DNA of 64,000 nucleotides from Echinicola shivajiensis (GTDB taxonomy: Bacteria > Bacteroidota > Bacteroidia > Cytophagales > Cyclobacteriaceae). Positions 55,007-62,896 of the stretch are shown here, piece by piece; position 1 is the first letter of the stretch; every line of letters begins with the position of its first letter. The translations under genes were made by a program, and so were the position numbers. The notes under the pieces were generated by a model that did no database searches, had not been told where the DNA came from, and saw only the letters and a list, made by a program, of their open reading frames with translations. The stretch lies in NCBI RefSeq assembly GCF_018642165.1, contig NZ_JAHHZM010000015.1, forward strand, positions 1-64,000. The letters are read 5' to 3'.

Positions 55007-55750
55007 TTATATGCTTTCCTTTTCCTCTTGGTGGTCACATATTTCATCCGAATGCACTTTTCCAAATCCATCACAACTATTACAATCACTGTTTTCTTTG
55101 AGTGAGCCTTTACAAAATGGGCAAACAAGTCGGCCTTTTCCCTCACACCTTTCACATTGAAAATATTCAGTTTGATCAAAGATGTTCTTCTTTGTAATCA
55201 GACCTGTAGCTTTACATCTGCTACAGCCCACTATACCTTTTCCTTTACAATAGTGACAATCCTGTTCAATCACCTTTTTACCTTCACATTTGGAACAGGT
55301 TTGATAGCGGTATCCCTTGATATCACAAAATGAACAGGATCTTATTTCATTGAGTGGAGCGACCAATCTTTTTTGAAGCCCTTTTGCTTCATCATAATAG
55401 TCCGCTTTAAAGCCATTTAATTGTAAATATTTATTAAGAAAGTTGGCACTGTTGTCGAATTGCTTAAGGGCGAACAGAGTCTCAGCGAAAAAATAGGGCA
55501 TTTCTGATGGAATAGGTACCCCGCTTTTGATTATTTCCCTGAAATAATAATTGGCTTTTTCATATTCTGCACTTTCCAGGGCTTCCTTGCCCTTTTCCAT
55601 TAATCTATCTGTTTGCCCCAAGTTAGGTTGAACCTGCGCAGTTGACTCAAAACTTGTTAGGCTGAACAAACAGAGCATTAGTAAAAGCAAATAATGTAGA
55701 TTTGACTTTATACATTGATTTTTGACTCTATAGTAATTTTTAAGCGGCAT
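55007..55750 (-). CDS. Exported TPR protein with DnaJ-type zinc-ribbon region
   Basis: A 247-aa protein. I choose ATG 55750 over the in-frame TTG nine bases upstream. A signal or anchor helix (~20-34) precedes TPR-like helices (~48-120). The C-terminal half has many CxxCxGxG-like motifs (CSFCDIKG, CSKCEGKK, CHYCKGKG, CSRCKATG, CERCEGKG, CPFCKG, CNSCDGFG), as in the DnaJ zinc-finger domain. The domain is unusual on an exported protein. No J-domain is present. Confidence 0.85.
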   Translation of the reverse strand: MPLKNYYRVKNQCIKSNLHYLLLLMLCLFSLTSFESTAQVQPNLGQTDRLMEKGKEALESAEYEKANYYFREIIKSGVPIPSEMPYFFAETLFALKQFDNSANFLNKYLQLNGFKADYYDEAKGLQKRLVAPLNEIRSCSFCDIKGYRYQTCSKCEGKKVIEQDCHYCKGKGIVGCSRCKATGLITKKNIFDQTEYFQCERCEGKGRLVCPFCKGSLKENSDCNSCDGFGKVHSDEICDHQEEKESI

Positions 55751-56011
55751 TGTTTTCAACTATTGTATTCTTTTCTTGTGCCTAAAGAACTTAAAATTGA
55801 TCCAAATGTCCATACATTTTTTGAAATATTTAAGGAGAATTAACTTCATACTCATTTGGATGGATTGGTTCCTTCATCTAAAGATTTTGGTGCCGAAATC
55901 TGTTTTTTGGTTAATAATTAATCACATAATTGTCCAATAATCTGTATATTAAGTTGAAAATTTTGGTAGGGAGTAAAAAAAAAGCGGATAGTTGGACTAA
56001 ATTTCAATATT

Positions 56012-56464
56012 ATGATAGATTCTATTATTAAAGGATTGCGGCCGGAGATATTGTCTAAGTTGACAGACCAGTTGGGCCTGAGTCAGGAGCAGGTATCGTC
56101 AGCAATGGACACTACCAAAGAATCTCTTTCTAAAAGTGTAACAGAAGAAGTAACAGGAGGCAATTTGGATAGTCTGCTAGAACTTGTCAATCAAGGGAGC
56201 AAAGCAAGTGGAAATAGCAGCTTCAATAACATTGCCTCTAATTTAGCGGCTGATTTTATTTCCAAACTCGGAGTTTCTGATGGGATAGCAAAGCAAATAA
56301 CCAATTTTATTCTTCCAATGATACTGGATAAAATTGCTGCACAATCAGGCGGTAATGCCAGTAAAACTGATCTCGTTAAACTTTTTGGAGAAAGCTTGGG
56401 TAATATTATTAAGGGAAAATCCAGAGAAGGAATTTTAGGCAGATTAGGAGATTTATTTAAATAG
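56012..56464 (+). CDS. DUF937-like protein
   Basis: A 150-aa cytoplasmic protein resembling YidB/DUF937 proteins: LTDQLGLSQEQVSSAM near the start, the helical middle with FISKLGVSDGIAKQI and a basic end GILGRLGDLFK. The function of the family is unknown. It lies 28 bases before the DUF4332 gene and the two are probably cotranscribed, ending at the hairpin at 56919. Confidence 0.8.
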   Translation: MIDSIIKGLRPEILSKLTDQLGLSQEQVSSAMDTTKESLSKSVTEEVTGGNLDSLLELVNQGSKASGNSSFNNIASNLAADFISKLGVSDGIAKQITNFILPMILDKIAAQSGGNASKTDLVKLFGESLGNIIKGKSREGILGRLGDLFK

Positions 56465-56492
56465 ATTTTGAACCCAATAACCAATCAAAATT

Positions 56493-56900
56493 ATGTCAAA
56501 GCCAATTACAAGTATTGAGGGAATAGGCCCTGTCAATGAGGAAAAACTCAGTAAGGCAGGAATAAAAACGGTAGAAGCTTTATTGGAAAAAGGAGCTTCC
56601 AAAAAGGGAAGGAAGGAAATAGCCGAATTATCAGGAATTGACGAGCATAAAGTGCTCAGTTTTGTCAACATGGCTGACCTGTTTAGGATAAATGGGGTTG
56701 CCAGTCAATTTGCTGAGCTGTTGAAAGCAACAGGAGTAGATACCGTAAAGGAATTGAGAAATCGTAATGCAGAAAACCTTCATCAGGCTTTGACCGCGAC
56801 GAATAATGAGAAAAAGTTAACAAGGGTCGTCCCCGCCCTGAGCCAAGTAGAGAAATTTATTGATGAAGCCAAAGCACTGGAACCTTTGGTTACTTATTGA
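56493..56900 (+). CDS. DUF4332 (helix-hairpin-helix-like) protein
   Basis: A 135-aa protein with two helix-hairpin-helix-like elements, SIEGIGPVNEEKLSKAGI (~7-24) and a second around ADLFRINGVASQFAELLKATGVDT. This is the pattern of DUF4332, which is thought to bind nucleic acid, although this is not proven here. It follows the DUF937 gene and precedes a hairpin terminator and the HerA-like gene. Confidence 0.85.
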   Translation: MSKPITSIEGIGPVNEEKLSKAGIKTVEALLEKGASKKGRKEIAELSGIDEHKVLSFVNMADLFRINGVASQFAELLKATGVDTVKELRNRNAENLHQALTATNNEKKLTRVVPALSQVEKFIDEAKALEPLVTY

Positions 56901-56918
56901 TTGATCCACTACATTATG

Positions 56919-56955
56919 AATACCTCAATTATCAAACTGGTTGAGGTATTTTTCA
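56919..56955 (+). terminator. Terminator after DUF4332 gene
   Basis: A perfect 10-bp stem (AATACCTCAA 56919-56928 with TTGAGGTATT 56941-56950), a 12-nt loop and TTTTC behind it. Its position inside the longer HerA ORF reading supports the later start codon at 56983. Confidence 0.82.
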
Positions 56956-56982
56956 TTTTTCAACAATTATCCCAGAAGATCT

Positions 56983-58524
56983 ATGGCTCTAAGCACTAAA
57001 TTTCAAGAAGCTATTCAAAATGGATATCAGACAAAAAAGGATTTTTTTGTTTTGGGAACAGGAATTTTGGGTGAAGAACCTGTTCCAGAAGCAACAGTTA
57101 AAATCCCTTTAAAGACACTAAACAGGCATGGCTTGATTGCAGGAGCTACAGGTACAGGTAAGACTAAGACACTCCAGGTAATCGCTGAACAACTTTCGCT
57201 GAAAGGAATTCCAAGTGTGCTGATGGACTTAAAGGGTGATATTTCCGGTCTTGCCAAGCCAGGGACTTTAAATGAGCATATTAGTTGGCGCAGTAAGGCG
57301 ATTGGTGTGGAGTACAAACCTGAAGGATTACCAACCGAATTTTTGACTATAAGTCAAGAAAAAGGAGCTAAAATGAAAGCTACTGTAACAGAATTCGGCC
57401 CTGTATTGATGTCCCAAATTTTAGGGCTTAACAATACCCAACAAGGGATAATGGCATTGGTATTCAGGTATTGTGATCTTCAGCATTTACCTCTACTTCA
57501 TCTCAATGACCTTAGAAAAGTTTTGCAGTATATCATCAATGAAGGAAAAGAAGAGATTAAAGAAGAGTACGGTTCTGTATCGAGCAGCTCAGTGAATACC
57601 ATCCTGCGCAAAATAATAGAACTTGAACAACAGGGTGCAAATGAATTTTTTGGTGAAGCTTCATTTGATGTAAATGATTTTATAAGGGTGGAGAATGGTA
57701 AGGGAATGATTTCCATCATTCGTTTGACTGATATTCAAAACAGGCCGAAATTGTTTTCCACTTTTATGCTCAGCATACTTTCTGAAATCTATGAAAGTTT
57801 TCCTGAGCAGGGAGACCAGGATAAACCTAAGCTTTGTTTGTTTATAGATGAAGCGCACCTGGTGTTTGACAATGCTTCCAACGCACTGATTGAGAAAATT
57901 GAAGCAATTGTGAAATTGATACGTTCCAAGGGAGTAGGGGTGTATTTTTGCACGCAAAGTCCTACAGATATTCCTGAAAGTGTCTTAGGTCAGTTGGGGC
58001 TAAAAGTGCAACATTCCTTAAGGGCTTTTACAGCTAAAGACCGGAAGTCAATTAGTAAAACAGCTGAGAATTATCCTTTATCTGATTTTTATGATACCCG
58101 GCATGTTTTGACGATGATGGGAATTGGCGAGGCTTTGGTGACTGCATTAAATGAAAAAGGAATGCCTACACCACTGGTGAGAACTTTGATGCGTGCTCCC
58201 ATATCTAGGATGGATGTCCTGAGCTCACAAGAAATTGAAGAAATCGTCCAAGGATCAAAAATAGCTAACAAATACAATAGGGACATTGATCGCGAAAGTG
58301 CGATGGAAATGCTGGATGCAAAAATTACAAGGGCAAATATTGCCATCAAAGAAATAGAAGAAGGTCGGGCTGAGAGGAAGGTTAAATCAGGAAGTAGGCA
58401 GGAGAAAGAAGAAAACATTTTTGAAGAGATCAGTAAGAATACCATGGTAAGGCAAATAGGAAGAACCATTTTTAGAGAACTAGCAAGGAGTATTTTGGGC
58501 ACACTGTCTGGAAAGAGGAGGTGA
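56983..58524 (+). CDS. HerA-like ATPase (DUF853 family)
   Basis: A 513-aa P-loop ATPase. I start it at ATG 56983 (MALSTKFQEAIQ) because the upstream TTG at 56941 falls in the terminator stem. The Walker A motif is GATGTGKTKTL (near residue 50), and the Walker B-type LFIDEAHLVFD follows in the second half; the GVYFCTQSPTDIPESVLGQLG segment is typical of DUF853/HerA-like helicases. The C-terminus is basic. Probably acts on DNA or nucleoprotein in the cytoplasm. Confidence 0.9.
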   Translation: MALSTKFQEAIQNGYQTKKDFFVLGTGILGEEPVPEATVKIPLKTLNRHGLIAGATGTGKTKTLQVIAEQLSLKGIPSVLMDLKGDISGLAKPGTLNEHISWRSKAIGVEYKPEGLPTEFLTISQEKGAKMKATVTEFGPVLMSQILGLNNTQQGIMALVFRYCDLQHLPLLHLNDLRKVLQYIINEGKEEIKEEYGSVSSSSVNTILRKIIELEQQGANEFFGEASFDVNDFIRVENGKGMISIIRLTDIQNRPKLFSTFMLSILSEIYESFPEQGDQDKPKLCLFIDEAHLVFDNASNALIEKIEAIVKLIRSKGVGVYFCTQSPTDIPESVLGQLGLKVQHSLRAFTAKDRKSISKTAENYPLSDFYDTRHVLTMMGIGEALVTALNEKGMPTPLVRTLMRAPISRMDVLSSQEIEEIVQGSKIANKYNRDIDRESAMEMLDAKITRANIAIKEIEEGRAERKVKSGSRQEKEENIFEEISKNTMVRQIGRTIFRELARSILGTLSGKRR

Positions 58525-58618
58525 GGATTCTCAAATAGAGAATACATTAGTGCTTACTTAAGGGATTCTATTCATCATTTTTTTCCATTTTTGCTCTTAT
58601 AAATTGTTTTAAAGAAAT

Positions 58619-59827
58619 ATGAATAAAATAGGAATTATAGGAGGTGGAGCAGCAGGTTTTTTTGCAGCGATTCATGCAGCAGAAAAGGGAGCACAGGTAA
58701 CTATTTATGAAAAGACATCAAAGACCCTTTCCAAGGTTAAGGTTTCTGGCGGAGGAAGATGCAATGTAACGCATGCGGCATTTCAAACCTCCCATTTACT
58801 GAAAAATTATCCTAGGGGAGCTAATTTTTTAAAGAAGGCATTCAGGGAGTTTCAGGTAAAAGATACAATACAATGGTTTGAATCAAGAGGAGTAAAGCTT
58901 AAGACTGAAGAGGATGGAAGGATCTTTCCCATAAGTGACGACTCCCAAACGATCATTGATGTGCTAAGAAACGAAGCTGCTAAAAATAGTGTAGTGGTGA
59001 AGTTAAAATCGGCAGTAAATAAAATAGAAGTCATGGATGATGGTTTCTTGCTTTTTGTAGGAGATGGATCCGAAAAAGTAGACAAAGTAATCATTACCTC
59101 TGGAGGAAGTCCAAAGTTAGATGGGTTTCGTATGTATCAGGACTTGGGGCACGATATTGAGCCTCCGATTCCTTCTTTGTTTACTTTTAATACACCAGGA
59201 GAAAGCTTGAAATCCCTTCCTGGGATATCTGTCCCAAATGCCCATGTGAGATTGGAAGGAACAAAACTTTCTTATGAAGGCCCTTTATTGATCACTCATT
59301 GGGGAGTAAGCGGGCCAGCTGTATTAAAGCTTTCAGCTTTTGGGGCTCAATGGTTGCATGATCATGACTATAAAGCAAATGCACACATCAGGTGGAATTC
59401 AGAATTAAAAGAGGAAGAAATCAGGAATACTTTAGTCACTTATAAGTCTAATCATCCAAAACGAAAGGTTCTTGGTTATCCACTTTTTGATTTACCAAAA
59501 AGGCTATGGGAGCATTTGATAGAAAAATCTGGTATGAAAAGTGATTTACTATGGATGAATGTTAGTAAAAAGCAAATAAATAGTTTGGAACAACATATTT
59601 TTTGCTATATATTGCATGTAAATGGTAAAACAACTTTTAAAGAAGAGTTTGTTACCGCAGGAGGAATCAGTTTGAAAGAGGTCGATCCCAAGACCATGGA
59701 AAGTCGTATCTTGAAGGGCTTATATTTTGCCGGAGAGGTTTTGGACATTGATGGTATTACTGGGGGATTTAACTTTCAGGCTGCGTGGACGACAGGATAT
59801 TTGGCAGGAAAATCTACAACAACTTAG
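58619..59827 (+). CDS. NAD(P)/FAD-dependent oxidoreductase, BaiN/HI0933-like
   Basis: A 402-aa flavoprotein. The FAD-binding loop is IGIIGGGAAGFFAAIHA (~4-20) and VSGGGRCNVTH is the family's conserved segment. GPLLITHWGVSGPAVLKLSA and the C-terminal GLYFAGEVLDIDGITGGFN complete the pattern of the YhiN/HI0933 family. The substrate is unknown. It lies two bases before the small Hpt-like gene. Confidence 0.9.
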   Translation: MNKIGIIGGGAAGFFAAIHAAEKGAQVTIYEKTSKTLSKVKVSGGGRCNVTHAAFQTSHLLKNYPRGANFLKKAFREFQVKDTIQWFESRGVKLKTEEDGRIFPISDDSQTIIDVLRNEAAKNSVVVKLKSAVNKIEVMDDGFLLFVGDGSEKVDKVIITSGGSPKLDGFRMYQDLGHDIEPPIPSLFTFNTPGESLKSLPGISVPNAHVRLEGTKLSYEGPLLITHWGVSGPAVLKLSAFGAQWLHDHDYKANAHIRWNSELKEEEIRNTLVTYKSNHPKRKVLGYPLFDLPKRLWEHLIEKSGMKSDLLWMNVSKKQINSLEQHIFCYILHVNGKTTFKEEFVTAGGISLKEVDPKTMESRILKGLYFAGEVLDIDGITGGFNFQAAWTTGYLAGKSTTT

Positions 59828-59829
59828 CT

Positions 59830-60198
59830 ATGAGAAATTCAAATTTACTTATGGTAGAAAGTATTAACATTAATTTTGATAAGGTCCATGAAATGTCAGA
59901 GGGCGATGTAGCATTCGAAAAGGAATTGCTACATGCAATTTCAAATTCCGTAAAGGAGTTAAAGGAAAGATATCTTCAAGGTTTGAGCAAAAAGGACCCT
60001 GAAATCTTACATCAAGCGCGTCATAAGGTGAAACCGACGATTACTATTTTCGAATTACGAAAACTTAGTTTTGTTTTAGAAAATGGAAGAAATCTGATTA
60101 ATACCAAGGGCTTAAATGCCGATTTGGACAATCATTATCACCTGTTTGAAGAGGCTGTTGATGATTTATTGGCCGATATTAATTCGACCATAAATTAA
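59830..60198 (+). CDS. Hpt-like helical protein
   Basis: A 122-aa helical protein. The start is taken at ATG 59830, two bases after the flavoprotein stop; ATG 59851 is also possible. A pattern like the phosphotransfer domain is visible: LLHAISNSVKELKERYLQGL, then a His in LHQARHKVKPTITIFEL where Hpt proteins have the phosphorylated His-x3-Gly/Lys. The fit is partial because the usual HxxKG motif is changed. No histidine kinase is nearby. Confidence 0.55.
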   Translation: MRNSNLLMVESININFDKVHEMSEGDVAFEKELLHAISNSVKELKERYLQGLSKKDPEILHQARHKVKPTITIFELRKLSFVLENGRNLINTKGLNADLDNHYHLFEEAVDDLLADINSTIN

Positions 60199-60239
60199 TA
60201 TTACCCAAACACCCATTTTGACTTTTTTAGGGACTTAAT

Positions 60240-60286
60240 GCATGTTATATTTTGAACCTGTTAACAATGTTCAAAATATAACATGC
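60240..60286 (+). promoter_or_regulatory. 18-bp inverted repeat overlapping the YheT start codon
   Basis: GCATGTTATATTTTGAAC (60240-60257) and its perfect inverted copy (60269-60286) are separated by 11 bases. The ATG of the hydrolase (60283-60285) is inside the right arm, so an mRNA hairpin would mask it; as DNA it could also be an operator. There is no T-run. Confidence 0.75.
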
Positions 60287-61245
60287 CAATTATAAATTCC
60301 AATTACCCTGGACCACCTGCTCTTTATTTGAACGAGCATTTTGAAACTATTCTTCCAAGTATATTTCGTAAAATCGAAGGAGTAAGCTATCAAAGAGAAA
60401 GGATCACTACTTCAGACGGAGATTTTTTGGATCTAGATTGGAGTAGGCAGGGACATCAAAAACTACTTATTATTTCACATGGTTTGGAAGGAAATTCCTC
60501 TAGGCATTATGTACAGGCTTTGGTAAAATTATTCAACCAAAAGGATGTGGATGTTTTGGCCTGGAATAATCGGTCCTGTAGCGGTGAAATGAACCTTAGA
60601 CCGATTCTTTATCATCATGGGGCTACCTACGATCTCAAAGCCGTCATAGACCATGTTTCAAAAACATACGGTTATGAGGAAATTTACCTTGCCGGAATTA
60701 GCATGGGAGGTGCTCAAACGCTTAAATATATAGGTGAAGAAGCTGCATCACTTCCAAACTCGATCAAGAAAGCAGCGGTATATAGTACTCCTTGTAATCT
60801 TCCTGATAGTGCCGCTACACTTCATTTTACGAGTAACTTCTTTTATAAAGAAAAATTTCTTTCAAAGCTTAAAGTAAAGATGGCGGAAAAAGCAAATCAG
60901 TTTCCGGACCTAATTGATTTGGATTTGCTTGAAAAGGTAAAGGAATTCAATACTTTTGATAATCATTTTACTGCCAAAATTCACGGCTTTAAGGATGCCA
61001 AGGACTTTTATGAATCTGTGAGTCCAGATAACTGGTTACATCAGGTTAATATTCCAACCTTGATCGTAAATGCATTAAACGATCCTTTATTGCAAGACAG
61101 GTGCTATCCCATAAACTTGGCACAAAAAAAGGAAAACCTTTTTCTTGAAATGCCCAAAAGGGGAGGTCATACGGGGTTTGCATTGAAAAACCAGGAATTT
61201 AGCTGGGTCGAGCAGAGAATGTATGAGTTTTTGATGGAACAATAG
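60283..61245 (+). CDS. Alpha/beta hydrolase, YheT family
   Basis: A 320-aa cytoplasmic hydrolase. The nucleophile Ser is in AGISMGGAQT, the acid Asp in NALNDPLLQ and the His in KRGGHTGF. HGLEGNSSRHYVQALVK and AWNNRSCSGEMN are YheT/Emb8 family marks. These act as esterases of unknown physiological substrate. The 18-bp inverted repeat covers its start codon, which may regulate translation. Confidence 0.9.
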   Translation: MPIINSNYPGPPALYLNEHFETILPSIFRKIEGVSYQRERITTSDGDFLDLDWSRQGHQKLLIISHGLEGNSSRHYVQALVKLFNQKDVDVLAWNNRSCSGEMNLRPILYHHGATYDLKAVIDHVSKTYGYEEIYLAGISMGGAQTLKYIGEEAASLPNSIKKAAVYSTPCNLPDSAATLHFTSNFFYKEKFLSKLKVKMAEKANQFPDLIDLDLLEKVKEFNTFDNHFTAKIHGFKDAKDFYESVSPDNWLHQVNIPTLIVNALNDPLLQDRCYPINLAQKKENLFLEMPKRGGHTGFALKNQEFSWVEQRMYEFLMEQ

Positions 61246-61359
61246 ATAAGGTTTTGATTCTATTTCCTTTAGGAATAATAGATTTCCAAAATGAAGTTTG
61301 AAGTTTTTTCATTCCTTCTTAAAAGGTATATTTAAATAGTATAAACAATAGTAATTAAG

Positions 61360-62868
61360 ATGAGATATTTATTTTATAATATAACAATCGTTCTTGTTAT
61401 CATTTTTTCAATTTTGACCTATTATTATGAACAATGGATTTGGGCATTTATTATACTGATTCCATTGGCGTTAACAGGGATTTATAATCGCTTTCAAAAA
61501 AAACATACCATACTTCGTAATTTCCCAATATTGGGATATTTCAGGTATCTGTTTGAAATGATCTCTCCTGAAATACAGCAGTATTTTATCGAGAGAACCA
61601 CTGATGGAAAACCTTTCAGTAGGAATCATAGGGCATTGGTTTACCGCCGGGCAAAAAATGTGAATGATACCCATCCGTTTGGAACCCAACTGGATATTTC
61701 AGGAGAAAACTATGAGGCCATCCGTCATTCTATTTATGCCACGGAACCTGTGACTGAAATCCCACGGGTGATTGTTGGGGGGAAGGACTGTAAAAGGCCT
61801 TATAGTGCTTCAGTTTTGAATATTTCTGCAATGAGTTTTGGCTCTCTGAGCAAAAATGCCATTATGGCGCTTAACAAAGGTGCTAAAAAAGGCAATTTCT
61901 ACCACAACTCTGGAGAGGGCGGGATTTCTCCTTACCATCTTAAAGAAGGCGGCGATTTGGTTTGGCAAATCGGTACCGGGTATTTTGGTTGTAGAAACCA
62001 ATATGGAGAATTTGACCCAGAGAAATTTAAGGAAACCGCAGCCCATGAGCAGATCAAAATGATTGAGATCAAGATTTCCCAAGGTGCTAAGCCTGGCCAT
62101 GGTGGAGTATTGCCCGGTGAGAAAAATACTCATGAAATAGCCAAAATTAGAGGGGTAAAAGCCCATACCACTGTTATTTCTCCTCCAAGTCATAAAAAAT
62201 TCTCCAATCCAGAAGGTTTGGTAGCCTTTATTAAGGAGTTAAGAGAGCTGAGTGATGGTAAGCCAATTGGATTTAAAATATGTATTGGTAGGACAGAGGA
62301 GTTTATTGACTTGTGTTCAGTGATGAAAAAATCAGGAATAGCACCGGATTTTATTACTGTTGATGGTGCTGAGGGGGGAACTGGTGCTGCGCCATTGGAG
62401 TTTTCCGACTCAGTAGGAATTCCCCTTGAACCTGCACTGATCTTTGTGACAAGAACGCTGGAAAAGTTTGGCTTAAGAAAAGATGTAAAGGTAATTGCAA
62501 GTGGAAAGGTTTTGACAGCCTTTTCAATTTTGAGAATGAGGGCCTTGGGGGCAGATATGTGTAATTCGGCGAGGGCATTTATGTTTAGTGTGGGCTGTAT
62601 TCAAGCACTCAGATGTAATACCAACGATTGTCCAACAGGGGTGGCCACTCAAAATAAAATGTTGGTAAAAGGCCTGGTAGTTGATGATAAGGCAGAGAGG
62701 GCTTATAATTTTCATAGAAATACCATGCATGCTGTTTTGGAGCTTTTAGGAGCTTGTGGAGTGAAGCACACTGATGAGATAGATATAAGCATGTTTGTGA
62801 AAGGAGATGAAATGGTTGCTTTGAGCAATAAATACTTCCCTGATTCAGTTTTGAATAGGGTAGATTAA
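61360..62868 (+). CDS. FMN-binding glutamate synthase-like protein
   Basis: A 502-aa protein with an N-terminal membrane region (~4-42, two short hydrophobic helices), then the FMN barrel of glutamate synthase: LNISAMSFGSLSKNAIMALN, NSGEGGISPYH, EIKISQGAKPGHGGVLPG, VDGAEGGTGAAPLEF and the C-terminal CNTNDCPTGVATQ, in which Cys binds a cluster in full GltB. It lacks the glutaminase domain and thus is not a complete glutamate synthase. The electron partner is unknown. A bidirectional terminator follows. Confidence 0.9.
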   Translation: MRYLFYNITIVLVIIFSILTYYYEQWIWAFIILIPLALTGIYNRFQKKHTILRNFPILGYFRYLFEMISPEIQQYFIERTTDGKPFSRNHRALVYRRAKNVNDTHPFGTQLDISGENYEAIRHSIYATEPVTEIPRVIVGGKDCKRPYSASVLNISAMSFGSLSKNAIMALNKGAKKGNFYHNSGEGGISPYHLKEGGDLVWQIGTGYFGCRNQYGEFDPEKFKETAAHEQIKMIEIKISQGAKPGHGGVLPGEKNTHEIAKIRGVKAHTTVISPPSHKKFSNPEGLVAFIKELRELSDGKPIGFKICIGRTEEFIDLCSVMKKSGIAPDFITVDGAEGGTGAAPLEFSDSVGIPLEPALIFVTRTLEKFGLRKDVKVIASGKVLTAFSILRMRALGADMCNSARAFMFSVGCIQALRCNTNDCPTGVATQNKMLVKGLVVDDKAERAYNFHRNTMHAVLELLGACGVKHTDEIDISMFVKGDEMVALSNKYFPDSVLNRVD

Positions 62869-62896
62869 AAAAAGGAGGTTAATACCTCCTTTTTTT
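62867..62896. terminator. Bidirectional terminator
   Basis: AAAGGAGGT pairs with ACCTCCTTT around a 4-nt loop, with an A-run to the left and T-run to the right. It ends both the FMN protein gene and the converging oxidase gene. Confidence 0.93.

Noticed and set aside
61360-62868. Large subunit of glutamate synthase (gltB)
   Set aside because: The glutaminase and central domains are missing and the protein has an N-terminal membrane region, so it is only a GltB-like FMN-domain protein.
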